Assembly (NCBI RefSeq): GCF_028389875.1
Contig: NC_084665.1
Coordinates: 95,151,435-95,215,434 of the forward strand
Length of the DNA: 64,000 nt
Source of the DNA: Rhea pennata
Taxonomy: Eukaryota; Chordata; Aves; Rheiformes; Rheidae
Direction: 5' to 3'
Shown here: positions 12,501-26,000 of the stretch, in pieces
Layout of the letters: the number at the start of each line of letters is the position of its first letter
How positions within the stretch are numbered: position 1 is the first letter of the stretch
The notes under the pieces: generated by a model
Seen by the model: only the letters and a program-made list of their open reading frames with translations
Database searches by the model: none
Told to the model about the DNA's origin: nothing
Program-made: the position numbers and the translations under genes

Positions 12501-13920
12501 GAGACCAAACAACTGTTGGGCTGAAAAAGCATTATGACTCTTTAACCATCAAAGTGAGATTGAATGACAAAAGATTGATTGAGAGATATGTATAATACCA
12601 TTAGGAACAATGCAAAATTGGATACTGCTTTAGGAAATAATCCTTTCTTTTTGCAGGGTCTGTGCTACACCTGGAAGACTCATTTTATTTAGTGTGGAAA
12701 ACCACTAGGGTTTCGTGTACAGCCCGGAATCATTACATCACTGAGTAGTATAGTAACACTCCCAAATATAAGGATTATAGCTAAGATCATAAAAAAAAAA
12801 TGTGTGGAAGAGAGTCATTTAAAATTTATGTATGAAGTCTTACAAAAGAAGAAATGATCATTTCTAAATCAACTGTAAAATATTCCATCTGAAAAATTTG
12901 ACAAAACTGGGGAATTCTTCTGTATTTTAATTATTCCTTAATAATGTATATCATATAATTATTTTATTACATTTTTTGAGGCAAAGATTGATCTCTAACT
13001 AGAGAAGAATGGAACTACAGATAGTATTCTTCTTCTATTCTATTGGAAGTATGATTTTACCTGCAAACTGATCAAACATATTTATTGATTGCAATCCAAA
13101 CTTTAAGATTAGTCAGCATTATAAATTCGTTCCTATTTATCCTTCAGCATCACTCTTCTATCATTGTACTATAAGAGCAGAAATTCATTCTGCTCTGAAA
13201 GAGCGAAAGTCACTGTCACAGTCGCACACTGAAATAAATGCATATTCTTAACTGCCATCTAACAAAATCAAACTTGCAGCTGGTCTTTTCTTGTAATGAT
13301 CTCACATTCAACAGAAAACTGAACTAATTTGTGGCTGAAATCTTTGGAGATTCTTTGTCAATAATTATTAGCTTCATTTTAATTTTAGTAGAGATATCCA
13401 ACTTAAACAAATGCATATGATAAAAAGAAAATACCATATTGAAATTGTTTCAGCCTTTCAGGAGGATTCCTTTCTCCTATCTGTTTTTTAGATGTTCATC
13501 TATATAACTTTTTAAAAATATTTAGGGTTCAGAGCAATTAAGACAATCTTTTAGCAAAAGTTATTACAGATTTTAGGTAGGTATCTTCTGTATGTATCTG
13601 AATCGTGTTTATAAAAATAAACTACAACCAGCTGGGCACATGAGTTCCATACACATACCAGCAGAAATACATACTTAAGCAAAGAATAAGGTAAGGTTTG
13701 TGTACAAAAGATTTTAACCCTAACCATAGTGAGAGTAAAAGTTACAAATCACTGCATCTTACCAATAGTCAGTGTGTATGACTTACTCCCTTTCTGTCTA
13801 TGCTGCTGGCTAAGACATTGAGTTTGTTACACATCTCCCCTCTATTCAGAAGACCCTCTGAAACCTCTTTCTCACTGTACAGAGGGGATTAGAGATCTGG
13901 ACTGTGGTGATGGGTGTGTT
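9514..13920. other. AT-rich noncoding stretch
   Basis: I see no exon, RNA gene or identifiable transposable element in these 4.4 kb. The only local structure noted is an exact 12-mer (CGCTGGTAAGCG) at 9981-9992 and again at 10130-10141. If the plus-strand first exon is real, this is the start of its first intron. Confidence 0.5.
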
Positions 13921-14035
13921 TCTGCCTATGTACTTTAGTAGTTAATTGCAGTACTGTACTCAGTCTCATCTGTAAAGTGGAGCCAATAAATGTGTACATC
14001 ATTTGTAGAAATATTCATAGCACAAAGAACAGAAT
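13921..14035 (+). repeat. MIR-like SINE fragment, copy A
   Basis: The core reading CTCAGTCTCATCTGTAAAGT matches the well-known MIR/CORE-SINE phrase (CTCAG, TCATCTGTAAAATGG) in plus orientation. The 115-nt block has a closely similar inverted partner at 16928-17047, which defines its boundaries: similarity starts at TGCCTATGTA and stops after CACAAAGAA-AGAAT. Flanking sequence is unrelated. Assignment to MIR rests on the core only, so another old SINE sharing that core is possible. Confidence 0.6.
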
Positions 14036-14039
14036 ACTC

Positions 14040-14915
14040 ATAGGATCTGAAAGATGTAAAGGGATCATGTAGTTTGTCCTCCTGCACTGACTCAAGTTGT
14101 AAAGAATTGCAATGGCACTGACTTTTGCTCTTAAAAATCTCAGTTTAAGATGTATCTCTCCATAGAGAGTATATTAGAAAGGTTTTTTTTCAGTATTAAC
14201 CTAAATTATTTTTTATACAAGTAAGTTACTCCTTGTTCTACCTCAATCAGAGTTCACTTGGCTCTTTATAGCAACTTTGATATATTGGGAGATTGCTGTC
14301 ATGTACATCCCTCATTTTTTATTATTCTACAGTGCGTTTCTTCATTTATTATTTTTAATCTCTCTGGAGTCTCTTCAACTTAAAAACTGTTTTTTAAAGT
14401 GGGACAGTCAAAACAGGATGCAGTACTAATGTAGGTCTCTCCAAAACTGAGCAAAGCAGAATGATTGCCTTGTGTTTCTGACATACCACATTTCTCTTTA
14501 ATGTATCTTAGATTTTTTTCCAACAAAATCACAGTTAGTTCATGGTCAATTTGTAATCCAATATATCTTTCAGATCCTTTTCTGTAGTATTGTTCCCTAG
14601 CCAGCTATATATATATATTTTTTTTTTTGATCAGTTCATTTGATTTCGCCTTCTAAAGAGTATGATTTTGTACTTGTCTTCACTGCATATCATCTCATTG
14701 ATTTTAGATCATTTCTCATATTTATCTGGATCATTTTTGGACTCTGATCATGTTCTGTTGGGTGCTTGCAACACTTGTGGTCTGGTAGTGAAAATAGCTA
14801 GTAGAACTATGGCTAGAATAAACCTGTGTTGAATCAAGTACTCAAGTACCTCTCAGACTGGCAGTGAATCACTGAGCGTTCTTTTTTATCAGCCTGTTTC
14901 CTGGTTCAGTTTAAG
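14040..14915 (-). mobile_element. Ancient CR1/L3-type LINE fragment, antisense
   Basis: The plus strand carries, in order and collinearly, diverged versions of the reverse complement of the CR1 reverse-transcriptase C terminus and 3' end. First comes the 3'-terminal motif (GGATCATGTAGTTTGTCC, 14071-14088). Next come pieces resembling antisense CR1 ORF2 (for example GGATGCAGTACTAATGTAGG, ACAGTTAGTTCATGGTCAAT and TTTGTACTTGTCTTCACTGC). The last is the stretch GGATCATTTTTGGACTCTGA near 14728, which is typical of old sauropsid CR1. It runs to CTGGCAGTGAATCACTGA near 14870. The reading frame is destroyed by substitutions and indels, so it is a long-dead relic. The order of matches on the minus strand is what makes the call firm. 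Confidence 0.75.
14605..14628. repeat. (TA)n followed by T run inside the old CR1
   Basis: Alternating TA at about 14605-14618 is followed by a T homopolymer. It interrupts the CR1 relic and looks like later microsatellite growth. Confidence 0.9.
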
Positions 14916-16927
14916 AGGTCACACAGGACAGTGGCTGAAGCAAAGTCAGTATCCCCTGCGTTCTTTCCCTACTTATCCTGTATGTCAGCTATTCCATTGA
15001 AGATGGACAAAACTGTAATTTGATTTCCAGGAGTTTTTTTGGTTATTCTTAGGAATAGCAGATATGAACATAAAGTCCTAGAGATGTGTAAAACCATTGT
15101 ATCTGTGTAAAAGTCCAGAGCTCTTGCTCTTCTCAGTCTTTCTCTTCTTATCCCACAGGAGCAGGAATGTCATTCTGGACCTTATTTCTTCTGTTGAAAG
15201 AATATGGATATCCACTGCTATCTTTGAAGATGTCATTTACGTTCTCTCATAGAAGTATACTCTAACAACATAGGTCCATATAAAATATTCTATTACGTGT
15301 AGCAGTTGCCAAATGGTGGAATGTGTGTTTGGAAGGCTCAAGGCAAGATGATGTTTTCTTCAGAACTGTATGGAGAACCAAAGTATCCCCTGTATAGTCA
15401 CTATGAAATCAGAGGTAAGACTTTTTTTGTGTAGTAAAGCCTGGACACTGATGGAGTCTGTAGAGATCTTTGACTGGTGTAAGCAGTATGGGCCCTGAGA
15501 CAGGCAGGTTAAGGAAGTCAGAGTTGGCTCATGTGCTCAAATAACACCATACAAAGAAGTTCTAGTGGAACTCATTACTTTATGAGTTGTGCAGTAGTTG
15601 GTAACATGTTGTTGTCCCAGTTTATGAAGTGGCTTATTGCAGGCATTTATTTTAACTCTTAAGATTCTCCTAGACTTTGTCATTTTGTATCCTTTTTTGC
15701 AGAATCATTCCCAGCATGCCATCCTTATCATAGCATTAGCCACATGTATAAAAATTAGATGACTCCTGTTGTCATTGGTGCATTATTGCTAATGGGTGCT
15801 GATAAGTCACCTTCAAGTATGCTGCAAGGAGCTGTTGAAACAGGGAGACATTTGCATTAGGAAATAGCTGCTTCTACTGTCTGGGTCCTGTTAGAAAGCA
15901 ATCATTGGAGCTCCTAAGATAACATAGCCATGTCATATAAAAATGTCATTAATATCCCTGTTACTTTTGTCAACAGCTAAGGAGATGTTAAAGACTCTGA
16001 ACATAATTGCTGTGTGTGTGCTTGGTGTGTGTTTGCTTGCATATTTTGACAGCAATGGATTAAACTGTTTTTGATGTTAGACTCATTTTCTGTTAAAGTT
16101 TCTTGAGAGTGGCTTAGATATTTACTCTTCTTTTCTGGGAAAATTCTCATGTGAACTCCACAGCAGTATGTAAGCATATTGTGAGCATATGTAAGCATAT
16201 TGCTCAGTCTGTTTAGTACTCAGTGAGAAGAAATGTAGTGTTCCTTTTAATATTATAAAGATACCCAACTCTATTTTGCTTTCAGAAAAAATTTTAACAT
16301 GATTAAATTTCCTTATTTTAACATACTGAATCCTGTAAATTTCTATGAAAGGCACCTAGGTCACAAGCACCGTTTTCCTTATTTCTTAACAAAATAAAAA
16401 AATGAAAACTGATCAGTTTTTCATCAATGTGAACATATATGTGCTTTGACTGAGAATTTATGGTTGCTAAAACAACCATAAGCAGACTATTTAAATTACA
16501 ATTACCCTATGAGGACATTTACAGTGGTGCTGACCTATGCTATGATTAATGGCTGTCCTGTTTGCTGCCGTATAGTATAGAAGCTTAATATATTGTTTTC
16601 CAGAACAGAAAAGTTTTAAAGTGCTGTATCAGTTTTCATCACAAAGATTCTAGACTCTGTACCACCCATAAGGATGAATAAAGATTGTAATCATTCTGTG
16701 GCAAATTCATCACATGAAACTTAATCTTCTTAGGAATAGGTAATATCATTTACGGAAAGGAAAATTAGATCTTATTCATTACCCATAAGTAGCTTTCCAA
16801 GAAGAAAATCATCAAATGACACTTCTAGAAAAGTATTGGAAGGAAATTCAATGCTTTTGAATGTTTCTTTCCTTATTAAAAATTATGTTGCTTTTCTACA
16901 GTAGATTTGAAGAGTTTTTTAGAGTAG
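14916..16927. other. AT-rich noncoding stretch
   Basis: No gene or recognised repeat, apart from the splice-bounded segment at 15364-15414, which is listed separately. A 14-nt motif (ATGTAAGCATATTG) is repeated within 16168-16202, only about 20 nt apart. Confidence 0.45.
15364..15414 (+). CDS. Candidate 51-nt exon with good splice signals
   Basis: The segment is preceded by the acceptor ATGTTTTCTTCAG (AG at 15362-15363) and followed by the donor AGAG|GTAAGA (GT at 15415-15416). It is 51 nt, exactly 17 codons, and open in phase 0. That phase matches the phase-0 exit of the plus-strand exon at 9179-9277. It is also open in one other phase. I do not recognise the peptide in either phase. Comparable splice-site pairs occur by chance in this window, so this stays a candidate. 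Confidence 0.15.
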
Positions 16928-17047
16928 ATTCTATTCTTTGTGCTATGAATATTTCTACATATGATCCTTATGATGCATTTTTTAGCTCCACTTTACAGGT
17001 GAGACTGAGTACAATACTGCAGTTAACTACTAAACTACATAGGCAGA
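16928..17047 (-). repeat. MIR-like SINE fragment, copy B (inverted)
   Basis: Read on the minus strand, this block matches copy A (13921-14035) from TGCCTATGTA through GTACTCAGTCTCACCTGTAA to the terminal AAATATTCATAGCACAAAGA. There are only scattered substitutions outside one replaced or gapped patch of roughly 16 nt. A TTTACAG|GTGAGA at 16992-17004 looks like a splice donor but is simply the reverse complement of the repeat core. Confidence 0.6.
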
Positions 17048-20000
17048 GAAGAGTATTATTAGAATATATATGCTATGTATATAAAGTATGTTAAGATGTT
17101 TTTACAGTTTCCAGTATGTAGGAGCTGATTAATAATGTTTTCATAATTTGGGGATATTTTAAGTTCTGTGGCAGTCTTCGTCACTTTTTTTTAATAGCAA
17201 CCCCTCATCTACCATGTCCCCTTCCCCAGACAGGCTCACCTTCTTCTCAGAGCCTCTTTATCCATTTATCTCACTACTCCCTCTGGCTCCTGTGCTAAAT
17301 GCAATCTTTCAACTTCTTGTCTGTCACTGTTCAAGTTCTTCCCTTCTCTTAGGCTTCCCTAAAATCTTTTTCTGGCTCTTTGATTCAGTTTTTGTGTTCA
17401 GATTCTTTCCACCTACTCTCCCAGTACCTAAATCCCTCCCATGCTTCCAACAGAGATTTCTCCAACCCTTTTCTCCCACAACTAGTGCCCCATTCCTGCC
17501 TTTTGTTGTGGCTCCCTCCCACTGCCACTTCTTCTATATTAGTCTGTTAGTATACAGTTATATTCAATAACTGAGGATACTGATAGCGGAAAATCAGCCA
17601 GATGATAAAAAGAAAATCTTATCCCTGTTTCTTAAGTGTATTTTCTTCAGGGCCATAATTTTGTTTGGTAGTAAAATGTATTTTTCTTGTATTGGTGAAC
17701 ACACGTAATTTTGTTTTAAAAAATGCTACGTGCATACATGTAAGACTAAATCATCAATTCAGCAAATTTTATATTCAATGCAAAGAACCTCAACAAAACG
17801 TAATTAATGCAATGCGATGTTTGAGATTTTAAGCCAACAAAAGCCAGACCATTTAGAGCTTGGGTTCCCATAGCAACCTTACTCTATCTCCTCCTGTGTC
17901 TGTGTGATAGGACCTTTTTTTACATGACCACATATTGCTAGAGAATGCGCTATATTATTCCATAAATAGAAAATCAGTTTAATAGGTAAGTTAACTACAC
18001 AAGGACATAGACAATTTTGTATGTATCCTCAAAGGAAATTAAACCCATATGTGGCTTATAGAGGTACTGTATGTATGTAAATATTAGCAGAAATTTTCAT
18101 GTAAGCTTTAATATGATGTTACATGTCTTTAGATACGCTCATTATTTATTTCCCTGTATATATAGAATATATAAGGACTAGTCAATTATGGGAAGAAGAT
18201 TGTTGATATTTCTTTAAAAATAATACCTTACTATATGAGCAGACTCATCAACTTTAAGTGATTGTTTCTCTAGGTAGGCAAATATAGAAAAGGATATAGG
18301 AACTCAAAAGAGACAGGCTTTAGTCAGTCTTTAGGGCCTGAAAGCATCCCATTTAACTTCAAACACTTAAATGAAGGGGTCTTAACCTTGAAATAGTTTA
18401 GGGGGAAAGAAGAGCATCCCCAGAGGATGATTCAGTCGTCCTAAGATCTGATTTGCTTTCTGCCCATCTTTCCCTGCGGACTATGGAGTTGGTCCGGAGA
18501 AACTAGTCAAGATTCCTAGCCCAAGTTGCTGCCTAAAGTAAGATAAGTGTACAAACAAGCTGTACTTTCCATGAAAGTTTTCGATGAGTTATACTCAGGA
18601 GTCTCCCCATTCCACTTAAATTAATACCAATGTCTTAAGGCCATGACTCCACTTTCACTTGACAGTACAATTTTTTCTGGATCAGATATGAGAACACAGT
18701 CTATATCTTTTGAGTATACAGAGATACAGTAATTATTCTGGCTTAACATCGATGGCAAAAAGACAAAATATGTCTTCTTTGACCTAGTATTAAAGCAATA
18801 CCTATCATCATGGGTAAGTGCAGGAGCATAGTTAGCATTATCATCCACGCTTGCCTTCTGTGGCTCATCAAGACTTTTCTTGATGCTTTTACATTCGATG
18901 TATATCTTCTGCAGGATGTTTGCAAGCCGTAATGTCGTGGAAAGTGAAAACATGTAGGATACCCCAGAAACGTTCAGGCACAATGTAAGGGTGTTGTGAT
19001 ACAGATTTCTCTGTTTTTAGAAATAGCCACAATTTCTTACTCAGATAAACTTAAAAAGTGGCAACTTACATTTCAGAAGTAAAATCTGGGGATGCCCTGC
19101 TGCACCAGGGATCAGGTTACTTTGCTACAGTTCTGCCATCTGTGATTGTCTGAGACATGGATGTTGGGGAAAGATGTGCTTAATTTTTTATTGAAGCATT
19201 TAGTGCAATGATTACTATTCTGTTTATAGCAATAGCAACATTTTAAAATCAATTGGTTTCTCATAGATCCAAAAAGACAATCGGCAATTACTTCTGTTAG
19301 CAATGAAGTGTTAATACTACAAAATATATTAACTCAGCAGTGTAAAATAAAATAGCACTTAGATTGCTATTCTTTTGCTTTGGTGCACCACATTAAGAAA
19401 GTAAGAACCAGGAGTCAACTGGAGGTGAGAAAAACCAGGTCTTACTGTCAAGCTCTTTGCATTTAATTTTAAACTGAGCACTAATATAAAATGTTGAAAG
19501 AAGCTGATAATGGTAATTTGTTTAGATCTCAGGCAGAAACTGTTGAATGCAGTAACTCTTTCAATTTTAAATAAGGAGACTGAAGTACTGAAAAAGGTAG
19601 AGGTCAAGCTGGCAGGAGAAGAATATTCAGGATGAGGGTATATGAGAGAGGACAAGGAGATGAAAGTCAAGCTTTTAAGTCCATCAGCAGGACAAGGGGG
19701 TAAATGTTTCAGCGAACTGGGCTATTTATTTAGGTAATTAAATATGAAGTTAGAAAATCAGCACTTTGCATTATGTTTTAGGAAACAGCTGTATAATATG
19801 GACAAAATACAATCTATATGAAACAGACTGATGTTTGTTAAACATGCAGATGAAGTCAGGTATTATTAAGAACAAAACATATTAATAAAAATTAATAAAA
19901 AAAATACTATAAATAATCACAATTCTTACTCTGAGAGATAAGAGTTCTTTTATAAATTCTATTGTAAAAATAAAATTCCATTATAACTACTTGTCACGGA

Positions 20001-23000
20001 AATCAGTATTTGAGCTATTCAGAGCTTTTAATACCCTAAAATTCTCCTATGGAATTAAGAGATACAATTATCCTAATCTGTAGGAACATAGACACATATA
20101 GTGAGATTCATCTTACTTGGCTTTAGATGCCTGCAATACTGAAGTCTGCATCTGAGCTAGAGGTCTGGGCTTCCCTTATACTTAATGGAAATAGGCGCTT
20201 GTAAGGTATGATTCATGTGAGATATTTTTATAAGCCTGCCTCAGAGTGAGATGAATTTATCCTTTTTCTTTCCATGAGCTATAAAGTGGATCTAGATGTC
20301 TAGCTTAGGTGTACATTTCCATAGTGTAGGAGACTGTTTGGTTAGATGAATCCTATCTTGAGAGACTAATCAGAAAATTTAAACTGGCTTGCTGTCTTCT
20401 AGAGGAACATTTGAATCACAAAAAAATCCCCATTCTTAAACATAAAAGTTCTGTGTAATGTTATATCTTTATGCCATGTCTTTTCCTCACTTATGTTTCT
20501 AGGCAGATTCTCTTCTCTAATGTTTTTAGACTTGACTACCATCAGAGTAACCTATGCAGCGGGCTGTGAGTGGGCACAGTCTGTCTATGCCTGTGCTGCA
20601 GTCTGATGCAGCCTCATACCTCCGATGTACTGGCCATGCAGAAGTGTGTTCGCCGAGTGCCCAGACCAGTTTGCTCTTGTGCCGTGCAGGAGCCTTGTTA
20701 GCTCTGGCATGGTGCTACGCTAGCTGCGCTCACATGTCTCGGTCAGCTCAAAGCACTGGCAGGGTGATCTGGGGCCTATCTAAAATACACCATGTAGACA
20801 GAGCTGCAGAGAGTTTATAACCCTTTCATCTGCTTTTTTACAGCTGCGCAGTCTGCTTGTCATCTGATTAGGATTGTGACTGTGTGATGGTGTAGATCAT
20901 GGCATATAAATAGAAAATATCTGCTGATGTCTTGAAATTGGTAAACCTATATATTTTTTTTCTTCTGTGTGATCTACCTGGGTAAACAACTCTGAAGAAA
21001 AGAATGTCCAGTCTTCCAGATAGTCAGAGCCAAAATTTGATGTTACACCAAGTGTGAGTTAAGAAGTAACTCAACAACAGCTATTTTAAACTTGCAGTCA
21101 GAGTCATTGAGATTAAAAGGTGGCCTTTACTGAGCAAAGGATATGACGTGCTGCAGTCAGTAGGGTGTACTAATGCTGACATTCCCCAGTGGGATGCCCA
21201 TTACAAGAATATTAAGTCAGTCCCTCTGGGAAATTCAAGTGAGAACTTCACCTCATCGAGTCTATTATATAGTAATCTGAATCTCTGATCATTGCATCCA
21301 CAATATTCTTCACCCTTTTCCTTATCACTTGCTGTGAAAACAGCTGTATGACACATTCCCTTAGGTGCTGGGAACAGGGAACTCAGAGCATTCCTTCTTA
21401 TCTTCTGTCTCATTTTACCCATGGAAGCAGCATCTTTAATCAGTTTTAGTTAGGATTTATCTCTTCTATCATCTCTGGAATGAAAATTTCTTCATAACTT
21501 TTTCATCTTCTGAAATGATGTAGTTATGGCAATAGCACTTTGTAATGCTGGCCTATGCATTTGATGAAGATAATTACAACATTTTAAGCAAGCATAAGAA
21601 TTTATAGGCTACTTGTCTGTGTGTCAGAGTAAAGTTGAACACTGTGCTTCCACAAGTGATTTTCAGTATAAATTAAAAGATCATATTCTTTTGATTTTTC
21701 ATTTTTTTATAAAGCTGAGACTGAAGAAAAACTCTCAAGCTTTTGAGAGTGTCTTCTAATTACTGAGCTGAAGGACAGCTCTTATAAATGTCAATAGATG
21801 GGCAGCCTTGGTTTTCTAAACTACGTGTGTGCGGTAATAAAAGTGCCCTTCTAAATGACTTTGTTACCTCGTCAAATTATTCTTTTAAACTATATTTTCA
21901 AAGTCAAGTAAATTGCAGCTGAAAATATTTCATTTTTTAGGAATCTAGGCCTGAGTAGATTGTGCCATTAACATCATCTTATTTACAAAACAACCTAAAA
22001 CTATCTTGAAAGTCTTAATCATAAAAGTAGGCTAAACTAACCATAGAAAGTATGCATTGACATTTCACTCTTCAGAACACTTTACAAATCTTACGAAGTG
22101 TTTCTCCCCTTTCATATCGTTGAACTCTGTGACACAAGGAGCAGCAATGTTAAGATGAAAATAGCCCATGTTAATTTAAGACGTCAGCAGGTATAGTACT
22201 AGTGATGACAGAACTCTTCTGTGGCTGGCACTTGGTAGGTGCTTTTTAGTGGACTTTTAACAGACTGCATTTAGTGATGCTGCTTTCTCACAACAGCATC
22301 AAAAAGCTTAGGTCAACTTTCATTTCAATTTCACTTTCCGAACTCTCAATTAATTTTTTAGGATAAGTACTCCAGTATATTATTGATCTAACATATTTTC
22401 TTAGTCCATCACAAGGGGGCAGATTAGTACTGTTCAAATTTATCGGTTTATTCCAATAGTCAGCGGTAGCCATCTACAAAAGAAGACCTCTTCAGATTGA
22501 TCATCTGAGAAATCTCAAAATGCCTTGCTGCATACAGTTTGATTTTCTTGTCAGTATTGAATGATAAGGCTTTTATTTAAATATTTTAAATGACAGAATG
22601 AATGCTTGCTCTGTGGGATTGGGTTTGCCTAGTAACTTTTTAATTCAAGAATTCAAATTAAAAAATATAGTACAATGGATTTTCCACTCCACTTCTCTCA
22701 CTACTCATGTAGTGCTCAATCAGCCCATTGGAAATGGTTAGATATCATTTTTATAACTTTTATAATGTATAAGCGCAAATGAAAAAGAAAACATCTGATT
22801 AAATAAATGTGATCAATAAATGATATTAAAGCTTGTTTCCAAAATTTCTAACTCTCTCATAGTTTCTGGTACTCATGTGATAATGTGTGTAGTGTCTCTT
22901 AAAAAATAAAATTTATTTTATGAAAGTAAATTAAAAAGGGAGTAATTTAATTCCATAAATAAATCCCTTTCTTAAAAAAACAAACCTTTATTCTTTTACT

Positions 23001-26000
23001 TTTTAGTTCACATACAGTGTATTCTTAGCTCAAGCTGTATCCCTCTGCGTTTGTTTGCTAATGACAACTCAGTGGTGCGCTCAGTGTGAGGATGTAAACC
23101 AATTTAGCTGGAATATTGCCCATTTCCTGTGTGTCCTCTTTCTCTCTTTTGTCAGTTCCACTCATTCTAAGCTTTTCATTCTCTGCTGAAAGATAACTTT
23201 CTAAGTTCCTTTTTTTGATATTCAGAGTAGCAGTATTCATTGTTATTTCTTTTATGGTTGGGCCTCAGTATGTTTACACACATACCAACAGAGGAAGATA
23301 GCTCCAGCTTTCAGATTTTTCAAGATAAGGCCTCCCCCCAACTCCCGCTCAAGACCTTAAACACTCAGTACTCACCAGGTAATGCCTGACTCAAATGAGC
23401 TGTGGAAGGATACCCTGAATTTTAATCTGGAAAATTAAAAAAAAAAAAAGAGCTTTACCTTGTGTGTTAGAGAAAAATATTTATTAAGTTATTGAATTTA
23501 CTGTATGCTGTAAATAAAATGCAAATCTGCATTTCAGTTAAAAGTCTCCCTATATTCTGTTGTAGCATTAGAATATTTCTCATGCAGAGAAGTTTTAGAC
23601 TGGACGTGCACTGTATGACTTTGCGCAAGTATTTTCAGAACATATGTACTAAAGAATGTCTTATTTTTAAATACCTATGATTGTGGCAAAATAAATAAAA
23701 TAATAAATGTTAATTTTTTAAAAGTTGATAATAGGAGACAGATAACAATATCTTCCTATTCTGTCCCCACATGTGATAGAAATGTCACCAATGAATCCTG
23801 GCTGAAAGAAAATGAAGACAGATGAGGATATAAAGTAAGCCTAACTAAACTTTAGGAGTGGATTTCAGCAAAATACTTTTTTTCTTGTGTCCCAGTATGT
23901 AGGGTAATCTATATAGGCAGAATCTTCAGAGAAATTATCTTCCAAACTCTAACAAGCAGACAAAGTTGTAAGCATATGCCTCTTAAGCATGAGCAAAATA
24001 AGATGGTTCAGCAGCTTGCAAGTTGATCACAAATAGGTGTTTTACTTTGTAAAAGCACCCACCTTAGGAATATCTTATCCCACTTAGGAAGTGTCCTTAT
24101 GTAGGATAAAACAAAGCAAAATTAACCTGCATGTTAACAAGGTTGTAATAAATCTTTGCTAGAAGATGGTTGAGAAATTTTTGCTGAAGTGAACTAACCA
24201 CCTGAAACAGAAATTATATATATAAAAAAATTCAACTCAGATGTTTAATGTTTGAGAAAACTACAGGAAATAAAAGACAGGATCTTAGAATGGGATTTGT
24301 CAAACAACTTTAGCTAATAATCCCTCATACTATATGCATCTGTGTGTGGGGGGGGTGTGGGTGTGTATACTGATAGAAGTTTTGTTAAAGGAATTGAAGT
24401 TTGATTAAAATGATTGCCATATTAAATGCAGAGACTTTGGCATAGTTGGGATGCCAAATTCAAATCTGAATTATTTAAATGGGCTTATATCTTCAGATGG
24501 CCAGATTTGATACAAATAGGCAAATACCTTAGATACCTAATTCAGTTTGCAGGTCAGAGGTGTGTGGGATGAAGTACAGAGTGGTGATTATATTAAGGTC
24601 AAAATAAAATTTAAAAGCCTTGTTGTTGAAATTTATGCTCGATTTTTAAAAGAACAAGATGTCAACTTGCCTTTATCTTTTTCTGCATCAAAGCAGCATT
24701 ATTTGAATTTACATAGTTATTATGTATGTTTTTCCTGTTTTAAAGTACCCCATGGTAACAGCTAATGAAAGAAACAGAAATGAATTATGCCAAATATGTA
24801 TTGCTTGCTCCTGTTACTCCTACTGGTAAATCTAGTATGTAATGACCTTATTCATGGTATCCAGGGCATTATGTAACGGAAAAATATGCATAATGTTGTG
24901 GGCAGAACATCCCACACTAAAACAGAATGAAAGTACCCTAAGATACTTTTTAAACTCTAACTACTGATACAGACCAGATGGCGAACGTTCAGCACGCTGT
25001 GTTTGCTGATTCCACCTGGGTGCTCCAAGAAATCTTTCTGGATGTGAATGAACTTCTTACTCTCTATGCACTTTAAAGCATCATTTGGGATATATGTCTG
25101 ATCTTTTCTCTTTAACATGGAATTCAATAACAAAGGATAATGCCCAGAAACTTTTGGAATATTGTGACAAAGGCTATGGTAAGAGAGTTCTTCAATTTTA
25201 TGTTACGGTACTCCTTGAAAAAAAATCTTAGAAATTTAATTTTGAAGCTTAATTCAATGGATAAATTGATTCTATTACTTAATATTTTCTGAAATATTAT
25301 CTCCATGCTGAATACAGTATTGAAGAAGACCTATTGTCATATATGGTGTTGTTTATGGTTATGTTATTTGACTTGAACTTATTGGAGATAGATACAGATA
25401 TATACATTTGTAGTATATATGTAGATATATGATCATGAGATAATTATTAAGCTTGGAAAAAATTAAATAATATAACTTCTGTCTTATTTTTAGGAATGTC
25501 TCCTTTATCTTACTGATCTCATGGCAACAGATTATACTTTTCTACAAAAAGGAAAAGGGCACACAACTGAATGGGAACTGTAGCCTCTAGAAAAAACATC
25601 AACAAACTGAAAAGGGTAATACACATTTTATATTTTTTAAACAATTTTGCAGTGAAAGTCAAACAGTGACAGTCATAAAATGAAAGCTTAGACTGAAAAG
25701 GCTGTTTGGGAAACATCATGTAACAGAGCATCTAGAAATTGCTCCTCCATGATCTCTGTGGAGAATGCTGGGCGCACTGGGAAAGAGTTTCTGAATTATT
25801 TTTATGAGAAATGTGTGTGGTTTATTTTATCCACTCACTTTTACATGATGACCTAAGATCGATAGTGTTGACAACTTGACAACTTCTTAAGAAAGGGCAA
25901 TGAGAGGTAGATATGGATCATGTATTCAGGACTGTATCAGTATACATAAACTGTGAAAGCCTGTCCACTTGTAAGGAGTTTTGCCTTGGAAACATAACAG

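Noticed and set aside
16923-16998. 76-nt exon-like segment ending at CAG|GTGAGA
   Set aside because: It lies mostly inside the MIR-like copy B; the apparent donor is the reverse complement of the repeat core.
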